Assembly (NCBI RefSeq): GCF_000234095.1
Contig: NZ_JH376798.1
Span: forward strand, 380,521-444,520
Origin: Centipeda infelix ATCC 43532
Lineage (GTDB): Bacteria; Bacillota; Negativicutes; Selenomonadales; Selenomonadaceae
DNA length: 64,000 nucleotides
Reading direction: 5' to 3'
Numbering within the stretch: position 1 is the stretch's first letter; each line of letters starts with the position of its first letter. Position numbers and translations under genes: made by a program. The notes under the pieces are model-generated. The model ran no database searches, was not told where the DNA came from, and was given only the letters and a program-made list of their open reading frames with translations. Below, one piece after another: positions 50,940 through 58,315 of the stretch.

Positions 50940-53108
50940 TTACGATTCTTCCCCAAACCACTGCGGACGCGCTGCACGCATCGCAGGCCAGTGTTCGCCG
51001 TTGCTTGCGATCGCGCGCACGAAGTCACGTGCGCGCGGGTAGAAGAACGCACGCAGCTCCTCGGAGTCGAGCCGATAGCCTTCCTCAAGTTCGTGTTCAC
51101 GCGGATAGATGCCGACTATTGCTCCTGCAAGGTCCACACGCCCGTCCTCGTCGACGAACTCCCGCGTCTCAAGGCGCAGCGCATGATCGCGCGTGCGGAC
51201 AGCAAGCTTGAATGTCTGCCCCGGGTACTGGGACATGGAGTAGACCACATCGCGCTCCCTGCCGCTGAATACGGCGGGGAGATTGCCGTCACTGCACGCG
51301 GCGACGGAGAAGCCGCACAGATGGGCGAGCGTCCGCTGGATATCGACAATGCTCGTCAGCTCATTTGCACGCACACCCACGGGCACGCCCGCGCCGCGCA
51401 TCATCCATGTCGCGTTTGAGACGTATGTGCTGATAATATCCAGCTTGTCCGAGGTTTCCTTGTTGAATATGGGAACACCGTGATCCGAGTAGAGGCTGAC
51501 AATGTACTCGTCGTCGGCAAAGTTCTCCTCCAGGTAGGTGAGGAGGATACCGATGTTGTGATCCACCTGACGCACACGCTCCAGATACTGCTCCTGATAG
51601 ATGCGCATATTGGTCAAAAAGACGCTTGCCGTGCGCTCTGTGTGGTCAAAGAAGCGGTCGGCGAGCGGGAGGTGGGTCTCAACGTTGGTGTCGAATTTAT
51701 AGCCGAGACCGTCGTACGGATGTACGTCATTGACCGCAAGGAAGAGGAACTGATCGACCTCGTCGAAGGCTTTGAGCTGGCGCAGGACGCGATCCACGCC
51801 ATCGACCGAATTCTGAATCCATGTGGAGAGCACCGCACGGTCATAGCCGCGCATGACGCCTTGAGAGAGCCCCTGATCGGCCCCCATCGGGATGGCACAG
51901 TAGTAGCCGAGTGCCTTCATGTGCTCGGCTGTGGTGGTCATCTCTGCGGGCAGCTCGCGTCCGGCATTTACGTTGAAGATATGTGTATGATGGGGATAGC
52001 AGCCGGTCTCAATGGCGGGGAATGCCGAGAGGGTATGCTCCGAGGTCGAGAAATGCTGATCGAAGATTGTGCCACGTGCGAAGAATTTGGAGATGTTTGG
52101 CAGATGGGTCGCGGCGTAGGGACGAACGACCGCCCAGGATAGGGCATCGACGAAAATATTCAGGACGAGCTTGCGCCGCGCAGGACTGTGTCCGAGCAGG
52201 ATCGGCGTGCCGATGGCATAGGCATCCTGTGCATCGGCATACAGCTGTGTGGTCTCGTTCAGACGAAAGAAGCTGAACGCCCACTTGCCGAGATAGATAT
52301 CCCGTGTCCCCATGGAGGGCGTTGTGACAGAGATTCGTTGGTCGGGGACCGTGCCCGCCAAGGGGACAATCGCCTCCCGTCCGGCGGGAAGGGCGATCTC
52401 GGTTGTGCCGCGCACCTCGCTTGCCTTTTGCAGGTCAAAGAAGAAGTCGCGGTGTCCGTAGCGTGTGAACCACGCGGTATGCCGTGCCTCAGTGAGCATA
52501 TAGCTGTGATCGGACAGCCCCGTGTTCTCTGCATAGGCGGCACTCCAAAAGCGTGCGCTGCCCTGTGGCATCGTTATGGGAATCTCCTCACCGATGAATA
52601 TGTCAAAGCGGAACCCGAGCCCCGGGTTCATCAGATAGGCGCGGCTGGTTGAGGTCGGGGCGTTCAGGCTCTTTCCCGTAGCGAGCGTCAGTCGGCCCAG
52701 GGCTTCGTTTTGAATTTCCTCACTCAGACTGAGATCGAGGTCAATTCCCCCCGTGTCCGCGCCCCGATAGAGCCCGTAGGCGTAGCCCTGCATCGTGACG
52801 GCATCGAGCTCCCGCCCGAGCTGCTTGTAGGCGGCGGCGAGCACGCGCCACACCTCGAGATTCAGGGGCCGCTTTTGAAAGGCGCGTTCCCCGCAAAGCG
52901 CGGCGCTTTCCGCGTCGCCGTGATGGAGAAGGTACTGTGCTGCGAAGATGTCCGCACGCTCACTCTCGGGGGCTGCCATACGATAGGCGGCAAGTACGGC
53001 GAGAAAGTCATCGTCGTATGCCGCACGTTCGGAGCGTGCCAAGAGATCGTAAAAGAGTTCTGAGGCACGCTTGTCATTGCGCCAAAATACGGTGAAGTCG
53101 TCCTGCAT
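50940..53108 (-). CDS. Alkaline-phosphatase-superfamily paralogue 6
   Basis: The start is ATG 53108 (MQDDFTVFW) after AGAGGAC. The 722-aa protein has motifs FVDALSW (Asp321), TLSAFPAIETG (Thr359), VNDVHPYD and YSDHG (Asp542-His543). The N-terminus and the C-terminal PQWFGEES are closest to paralogue 1, at the other end of the array. It starts 24 nt after aepZ, firmly inside the same operon. Confidence 0.8.
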   Translation of the reverse strand: MQDDFTVFWRNDKRASELFYDLLARSERAAYDDDFLAVLAAYRMAAPESERADIFAAQYLLHHGDAESAALCGERAFQKRPLNLEVWRVLAAAYKQLGRELDAVTMQGYAYGLYRGADTGGIDLDLSLSEEIQNEALGRLTLATGKSLNAPTSTSRAYLMNPGLGFRFDIFIGEEIPITMPQGSARFWSAAYAENTGLSDHSYMLTEARHTAWFTRYGHRDFFFDLQKASEVRGTTEIALPAGREAIVPLAGTVPDQRISVTTPSMGTRDIYLGKWAFSFFRLNETTQLYADAQDAYAIGTPILLGHSPARRKLVLNIFVDALSWAVVRPYAATHLPNISKFFARGTIFDQHFSTSEHTLSAFPAIETGCYPHHTHIFNVNAGRELPAEMTTTAEHMKALGYYCAIPMGADQGLSQGVMRGYDRAVLSTWIQNSVDGVDRVLRQLKAFDEVDQFLFLAVNDVHPYDGLGYKFDTNVETHLPLADRFFDHTERTASVFLTNMRIYQEQYLERVRQVDHNIGILLTYLEENFADDEYIVSLYSDHGVPIFNKETSDKLDIISTYVSNATWMMRGAGVPVGVRANELTSIVDIQRTLAHLCGFSVAACSDGNLPAVFSGRERDVVYSMSQYPGQTFKLAVRTRDHALRLETREFVDEDGRVDLAGAIVGIYPREHELEEGYRLDSEELRAFFYPRARDFVRAIASNGEHWPAMRAARPQWFGEES

Positions 53109-53132
53109 GCTTCTATGTCCTCTCCCCAACGA

Positions 53133-54224
53133 TTATGCCTTCAGTGCTTCCTCAAACACGCGGAAGAAACCCGCGATGTCGGGTGCGTCGATCGCACCGA
53201 GGGCACAGAGGCGAAAGGTCGATGAGGTCTGCATCTTGCCGGGGTAGATGGTATAGCCGCGCTCGTAGCAGTAGTCGTGCACGCGCAGGAAGTCAAAGTC
53301 TGCAGGATACTCCACTGCGACGACGAGCCCCGACTGGATTGCGCGGGGAATGGCTTCCTTCAGGCCGAGCCTTTCCAGTCCCTCGTGGATCGCCTCAATC
53401 GTGCGCGTGTGGCGTGCCCATTTTTTCGACGCGCCCTCGGCGAAGTACTCGGCGAGCGCACGCTTTGCCGCATAGACGGTCTGGACGGGTGGGGTAAAGC
53501 GCATTTCGCCCGTCTGCTCGAATCCCTCGTACTGCATGATGAGGTTTGTGTAGTAGGAACGCACGGGATAGGCTTTTGCGGCGTTCAGCACGGATTTTTT
53601 GGCGAGGACGTACGAAAGCCCCGTCATGCCCTGAATGCCCTTCTGTGCCGAGGACATACACACGTCGATGTTCATGTCATCCGCCGTGAACGGGATCATC
53701 GCATAGGTCGAGATCGTGTCCGCGATCATGACCGCGCCGTGCGCATGGGCGAGTGCGCCGATCTCCCGTACGGGGTTGAGGATGCCCGTGCCCGTCTCCT
53801 GATGCGTTGTGTAGACGGCGGCAATCTCGGGATGCTCACGCAGCGTTTGCTCGACAACATCAAGATCGGGCAGCCCGTCGATTGGGAATTTCAGGTCGAT
53901 GTGCGGCACGCTGTAGGCACGCGCCATCTCTGCCGCCCGCGCGGAATACGCCCCGTTGTTGACGATGAGGAGCTTTCCGTCAGCGGGAATGAGCGAGCTG
54001 ACGCAGGCATCCATGGCGATGGTGCCCGAGCCGCAGAAGAGGACGGTCGTCCAGTCCGCGGGATCGGCGTGGACGACCTTTAATAGATCTGTGCCAAGCT
54101 CTCGCATGAGCTCGCCGAACTCGCGCTCGCGCGGGCAGATGTCGGGAACGAGCTGCGCACGCTTGACCGTATCGGTCGTTGTCGCGGGACCGGGGTTGAG
54201 AAGGATGTTGCGTTTGATGTCCAT
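53133..54224 (-). CDS. aepZ: 2-aminoethylphosphonate-pyruvate transaminase
   Basis: The 363-aa class V PLP aminotransferase starts LLNPGPATTTDTVK, with cofactor Lys in SSAQKGIQGMTG and the SGTIAMDA phosphate-binding region. In this setting it makes 2-aminoethylphosphonate from phosphonoacetaldehyde; the same fold (PhnW) also runs in the degradative direction. Next to PEP mutase and the decarboxylase, synthesis is the better reading. Confidence 0.9.
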   Translation of the reverse strand: MDIKRNILLNPGPATTTDTVKRAQLVPDICPREREFGELMRELGTDLLKVVHADPADWTTVLFCGSGTIAMDACVSSLIPADGKLLIVNNGAYSARAAEMARAYSVPHIDLKFPIDGLPDLDVVEQTLREHPEIAAVYTTHQETGTGILNPVREIGALAHAHGAVMIADTISTYAMIPFTADDMNIDVCMSSAQKGIQGMTGLSYVLAKKSVLNAAKAYPVRSYYTNLIMQYEGFEQTGEMRFTPPVQTVYAAKRALAEYFAEGASKKWARHTRTIEAIHEGLERLGLKEAIPRAIQSGLVVAVEYPADFDFLRVHDYCYERGYTIYPGKMQTSSTFRLCALGAIDAPDIAGFFRVFEEALKA

Positions 54225-54227
54225 AGG

Positions 54228-54935
54228 TCACTTCCGATACATAAAGCAGGTGAAGATAAACGGCGCATTCCAGTAATCCGCCATCTGGAGGGCGGGGAAG
54301 ACGATCCGCAGATCGTGTTCCTGTGCAAAGTCCTCGAAGAACTCTCTGCGGAAGAAGAGGCGGCCGAGCCCCTCGTAGCGTTCATCGTAGTTCGGGATGT
54401 TCGCGCGGCGGAACGTGAGATAGTCCTGCCGCTTCGCACGGTCGTGCAGCTCCGTGATGCCGATGGCGTACCGCGACTTTTCGAGCATACGCTCGAGCAC
54501 ACGGGTCGCGTAGGCGTGATCGGGGAAATAGGAGAAGACGCCGCAGGAATAGACGGCATCGTACTTCTCCTCCGTCGGGATATCTGCCGCCTCCATCGCT
54601 CCCATCTCGCGTGCGTTGGGAACGACCGCACGTGCTGTTTCGATCAGCCCCTCGGCGTAGTCCGAGCCGCCGACGATCATTCCCTCACGCTGCATGAGGT
54701 ACATATTCGCGCCCGCGCCGCAGCCGACCTCATAGACGGACTTGCCGGGCGTGAGGTCAAGCAGCTCCACGAGCCCCGAGTGAAAGTTCAGCAATGCCTC
54801 AAGCGGGACACCGCCCTCCATGACATCGTAGCCGTTGAGCCGCTTCAGTTCGAGATAAACGTGCTCCCAGTCCCCCGTCAGCCCTCCTGTGACGGGCCTC
54901 CTGCGATTCCAGATCTCTTTCCATTTGTTTCCCAT
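54228..54935 (-). CDS. SAM-dependent class I methyltransferase
   Basis: The 235-aa protein has SAM motif I YEVGCGAGAN near residue 67 and the acidic loop GSDYAEG. It sits between PEP mutase (1-nt TAATG overlap) and aepZ. No signal peptide. By position it could N-methylate aminoethylphosphonate or modify its acceptor, but the sequence does not identify a substrate. Confidence 0.8.
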   Translation of the reverse strand: MGNKWKEIWNRRRPVTGGLTGDWEHVYLELKRLNGYDVMEGGVPLEALLNFHSGLVELLDLTPGKSVYEVGCGAGANMYLMQREGMIVGGSDYAEGLIETARAVVPNAREMGAMEAADIPTEEKYDAVYSCGVFSYFPDHAYATRVLERMLEKSRYAIGITELHDRAKRQDYLTFRRANIPNYDERYEGLGRLFFRREFFEDFAQEHDLRIVFPALQMADYWNAPFIFTCFMYRK

Positions 54936-56230
54936 TACATTACCTCGATCAGCCGTATGATGTCCTTGATCGGCAGGAGCTTGCTGTCGATCTCGTGAGC
55001 ACGATGGTGAACGAGGAGGGAGCGCGCTGCGCTTTCCATGGCGGGAAATGCCGCCCGCGTGAGCTGGTTCGCGTAGATGACGATACGCACGCCATGCGCT
55101 GCGAGCTCCGCCTCCGTGATTGTGTTGTAGGAGGAGGGAACCGCGACAATGGGGATGTTTGGATGTTTTGCGTGGAATGCGTCGCAGAACGCGATGACCT
55201 CGTCGGGGGACTTCGCACGCGAATGGATCATGATGCCGTCTGCACCCGCCGCAACGTAGCCCTCCGCGCGTTCGAGTGCATCTGCGAGGCCCTTTTCCAA
55301 AATCAGGCTCTCGATGCGTGCGATGATCATGAACTCCTCTGTGCGCTGTGCCGCTTTGCCCGCGGCGATTTTCTCGGAGAAGTTCGGGATTGTGTCCTGC
55401 GTCTGTGCGACCTCCGTGCCGAAGAGGGAGTTGCGCTTTGCGCCCGTCTTGTCCTCGATGATGACGGCAGAAACGCCGATGCGCTCAAGGGTGCGGACGT
55501 TGTAGGCGAAATGCTCCGCCGTGCCGCCCGTGTCCATGTCGAGGATGATGGGCTTCGTTGTAACCTCCATGACTTCGTTGATGGTCTGGATGCGGTCGGA
55601 GAGGTCGACCAGCTCGATGTCGGGCTTGCCGCGCGAGGTCGAGTCACAGAGGCTTGAGACCCACATCGCGTCGAACTGGTCGAGCCCGCCGTCGTTCTCG
55701 ACAACCGTCTTTTCGGCAATCAGCCCTGTGAGCCCATTGTGTACTTCGATCGTCTTTACGATGGGGACGATCGAAAGGAGACGGCGCAGCCGTCCGCGCC
55801 GCGCCTCGGGCATCGCGAGCTGCTCGCGCATCTGCCAGTCGATCTTGCGTACCTCGGCGTTCTCCGTATACGGCGGCTCGATGAGCTCGCCGCCATAGCG
55901 CGCGAGTGCGGCAAGTACGTTTTTGCGGATCGAGGACTCGGGCCCCTGCGCCCAGTTGCTCCCGTGCACGACGTAGTCGGGACGCAGTCGGTCAAGGATC
56001 TCATCGTACATGATGTGCTCCTGTACGACGACCTCTGCGACCTCAGGCAGTACGCGGATCATCTCCATGCGCTCTGCAAGTGTCTTGGTCGGAAAGCGGT
56101 TGTAGCGCACCATCTCCGGATCAGAGAGCACGCCGACCGTGACCTCGCCCAGCTCCGCTGCTGCACGCAGGAGGTTCTTATGACCTTCGTGGATGATGTC
56201 GGTGCAGAAGCAGGTATATACTTTCTTCAT
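54935..56230 (-). CDS. aepX: Nucleotidyltransferase-phosphoenolpyruvate mutase fusion
   Basis: The 431-aa protein has two domains. The N-terminal one is a cytidylyltransferase-like fold with the HxGH-type motif HEGH (residues 14-17) and is about 130 aa. The C-terminal one is PEP mutase of the isocitrate-lyase superfamily, with EDKTGAKRNS near 258-267 and metal-binding DMDTGG. PEP mutase makes phosphonopyruvate, the first C-P bond step. This fusion resembles AepX of bacterial polysaccharide loci. The second nucleotidyltransferase in the cluster is of a different type. Confidence 0.92.
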   Translation of the reverse strand: MKKVYTCFCTDIIHEGHKNLLRAAAELGEVTVGVLSDPEMVRYNRFPTKTLAERMEMIRVLPEVAEVVVQEHIMYDEILDRLRPDYVVHGSNWAQGPESSIRKNVLAALARYGGELIEPPYTENAEVRKIDWQMREQLAMPEARRGRLRRLLSIVPIVKTIEVHNGLTGLIAEKTVVENDGGLDQFDAMWVSSLCDSTSRGKPDIELVDLSDRIQTINEVMEVTTKPIILDMDTGGTAEHFAYNVRTLERIGVSAVIIEDKTGAKRNSLFGTEVAQTQDTIPNFSEKIAAGKAAQRTEEFMIIARIESLILEKGLADALERAEGYVAAGADGIMIHSRAKSPDEVIAFCDAFHAKHPNIPIVAVPSSYNTITEAELAAHGVRIVIYANQLTRAAFPAMESAARSLLVHHRAHEIDSKLLPIKDIIRLIEVM

Positions 56231-56265
56231 GTGGTAGTTCTCCCTCTATCCCTATTTATCGTATT

Positions 56266-56325
56266 TATGCCTCCCCCGCCGCGGCAGGGGAGGGGGACCA
56301 TGCGAAGCATGGTGGAAGGGCGCTT
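56266..56325. repeat. Family B repeat, copy B9
   Basis: GCCTCCCCCGCCGCGGCAGG through CATGGTGGAAGGGCGC, in the aepX-cytidylyltransferase gap. The gap 56231-56377 has nothing else. Confidence 0.65.
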
Positions 56326-56365
56326 TGAGCGAATGGGGCACTCTCACGTAAGAGAGTCTCGTTTC

Positions 56366-56432
56366 CCACCGGCGCCCCTATCGGCTCACTGCATTCGCCA
56401 CTTCCCCCGCCGCGACGGGGGAAGCTGAATTT
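56366..56432. repeat. Family B repeat, copy B10, partly coding
   Basis: GGCGCCCCTATCGGCTCACT then ACTTCCCCCGCCGCGACGGG. It provides the stop and the last roughly 18 codons of the neighbouring cytidylyltransferase gene. Confidence 0.65.
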
Positions 56433-57145
56433 CCGCGCATCCTTTCCTCCAGCTCCCGCAGCTCCTCCACCGTATCGATCTCCCACACGTCCGCGCGCGT
56501 GCATTCCCTGATATACACGTCGCATTCGTGCAGATGATATTTCAGCATGATCTCGTCCCAGTAGAGCTGACGATACTGCTTCTCGGCGTAGAGCGCATTC
56601 GCACACGCGGCGAGCCGTGCCCCGTCCGCTGCCGTCCAGTAGGACAGCCCGAGCATCTGATGACAGGGGTGATCGCTCGCCGTGTCAATGTGCGTGATCT
56701 TCCCGTCCGCGTCCGTGTCAAAGCACCAATCATCCGTCGCCTGCACGGGGAACGCGATGTAGTTCGTGCGCGTCTGTGTGGGTGTGATGACAGCGGGATT
56801 TGCGAGGTAGAGATCGCCCTCGATAACGTAGCTGTCCGCGAGCAGCCCCGCACGCCCCGCGAGGGCGATGGACGAGATGTTGTTTGCGGTTTCCCAGTCG
56901 GGATTGTCGATGAATGCGAGATGCGGGTACGTTTTGCGGAGTGCGTCAAATGCCTCTCCGCAATACCCCCGTACAATAGTAATCGACGAAATCCCCGCTG
57001 CGTTAAGCGCATCGAGAATTGTCGCAATGATTGGCGTGCCGTTCACGGGGACGAGCGGTTTCGGCACGCGATCCGTCAGCGGTGCGAGCCGCGAGCCGCG
57101 CCCTGCCGCGAGAATGACGGCGCGGGTTACGCGATGTGCATCCAT
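56378..57145 (-). CDS. LicC/PntC-type nucleotidyltransferase (probable CTP:2-aminoethylphosphonate cytidylyltransferase)
   Basis: The ATG at 57145 overlaps the trpS stop (TGATG). The 255-aa protein has the nucleotidyltransferase signature LAAGRGSRLAPLTDRVPKPL and the LicC-like NNISSIALAGRA and EGDLYLANP motifs. In the phosphonate setting it most likely makes CMP-2-aminoethylphosphonate (PntC activity). The last roughly 18 residues (after EERMRGN) come from a family B repeat and are probably not conserved. Confidence 0.8.
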   Translation of the reverse strand: MDAHRVTRAVILAAGRGSRLAPLTDRVPKPLVPVNGTPIIATILDALNAAGISSITIVRGYCGEAFDALRKTYPHLAFIDNPDWETANNISSIALAGRAGLLADSYVIEGDLYLANPAVITPTQTRTNYIAFPVQATDDWCFDTDADGKITHIDTASDHPCHQMLGLSYWTAADGARLAACANALYAEKQYRQLYWDEIMLKYHLHECDVYIRECTRADVWEIDTVEELRELEERMRGNSASPVAAGEVANAVSR

Positions 57146-58155
57146 CAGCACAGCCCCATCTTGCGCATCGTTTTCTTCAGCGTCCTCTCCGCGATGTGCG
57201 CGGCACGCTCCGCGCCCTTTGCAATCTCCGCGTCGAGATACGACTTGTCCTCCATCAGCCGCGCGTAATTCTCTCGGATCGGGCGCAGCTCGTCCGCGAC
57301 CACCGTGCCGACGGCGGTCTTGAAGTCGCCGTAGCCCTTGCCCGCGAACTCCGCCGTAATTTCATCGAGTGATTTGCCCGTCACGGCGGAGTAGATCGTC
57401 ATCAGATTGTTGATGCCGTCCTTGCCCTCGCGAAATGCGATCTCCGCCTCGCTGTCCGTCACGGCGGACTTGAACTTTTTGAGGATCGTCTTCTCATCGT
57501 CGAGGATGTAGATCGTCGCCTTCGCATTCTCGTCCGACTTGCTCATCTTCGCCGTCGGCTCTTGCAAACTCATGACGCGTGCGCCCGCCTTCGGGAAATA
57601 GCCTTCGGGCAGGCGGAACGTCTCGCCGTAGACGTGGTTGAACCGCGCCGCTACGTTGCGCGTGAACTCAAGGTGCTGCGTCTGATCCGCACCGACAGGT
57701 ACATAGTCTGCCTGATAGAGCAGAATATCGCCCGCCATGAGGGCGGGGTAGGTAAAGAGTCCCGCATTGATGTCCTCGGGATGCTTCGCCGACTTGTCCT
57801 TGAACTGCGTCATGCGCGAGAGATCGCCGAACGGGCTGAGGCAGGACAGCATCCACCCCATCTGCGCATGCGCAGGGACATGGCTCTGGATGAAGACGAG
57901 GCTCTGCTCCGGATCGAGACCGCACGCGAGCAAGAGGGCAAATGCCGCGCGGCTCGCCTTACGCCGCGCGGCGGGATCGTGGTACACCGTCAGTGCGTGG
58001 AGATCGGCGACAAAATAATAGCAGTCATACTCCTCCTGCAGATGCCGCCAGTTCTTCACCGCCCCGAGATAGTTGCCTAGGGTAAATGTGCCGGTGGGCT
58101 GAATGCCGCTCAGGATAATCTTGCGGCGAGAGGTGACTGCGTCCTTTTCGTTCAT
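57145..58155 (-). CDS. trpS: Tryptophanyl-tRNA synthetase
   Basis: The start is ATG 58155 (MNEKDAV) after AAAGGAAGG; the longer ORF adds an unlikely hydrophobic leader across the promoter. The 336-aa length is typical. Visible signatures are PTGTFTLGNYLG (HIGH-like) and KMSKSDEN near residue 200. It attaches Trp to tRNA. It overlaps the phosphonate cytidylyltransferase gene, linking that cluster to its promoter. Confidence 0.97.
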   Translation of the reverse strand: MNEKDAVTSRRKIILSGIQPTGTFTLGNYLGAVKNWRHLQEEYDCYYFVADLHALTVYHDPAARRKASRAAFALLLACGLDPEQSLVFIQSHVPAHAQMGWMLSCLSPFGDLSRMTQFKDKSAKHPEDINAGLFTYPALMAGDILLYQADYVPVGADQTQHLEFTRNVAARFNHVYGETFRLPEGYFPKAGARVMSLQEPTAKMSKSDENAKATIYILDDEKTILKKFKSAVTDSEAEIAFREGKDGINNLMTIYSAVTGKSLDEITAEFAGKGYGDFKTAVGTVVADELRPIRENYARLMEDKSYLDAEIAKGAERAAHIAERTLKKTMRKMGLC

Positions 58156-58188
58156 GACGTTCCTTCCTTTGTTGTAGAATGTTTCTCC

Positions 58189-58217
58189 ATTATATACCAT
58201 GAGAGAAAGATAAGCAA
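58189..58217 (-). promoter_or_regulatory. Promoter of trpS and probably of the phosphonate cluster
   Basis: -35 TTGCTT (58217-58212), 17-nt spacer, perfect -10 TATAAT (58194-58189), 34 nt upstream of the trpS start. Confidence 0.7.
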
Positions 58218-58232
58218 AGACACAAAAAAATC

Positions 58233-58261
58233 TTGCCAACATTCCTTCTCTCTGTTACAAT
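58233..58261 (+). promoter_or_regulatory. Promoter of nrdD
   Basis: -35 TTGCCA (58233-58238), 17-nt spacer, -10 TACAAT (58256-58261), about 55 nt upstream of the ATG. Divergent from the trpS promoter. Confidence 0.7.
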
Positions 58262-58315
58262 ATCTTCCGTACGATCGAATATGAACCACAAGATATAGTA
58301 TAAGGAGCAGAATTC

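Noticed and set aside
53133..54224. aepZ as part of phosphonate degradation (PhnW)
   Set aside because: PEP mutase and phosphonopyruvate decarboxylase are adjacent and no phosphonatase (PhnX) gene is present, so synthesis is the better reading.
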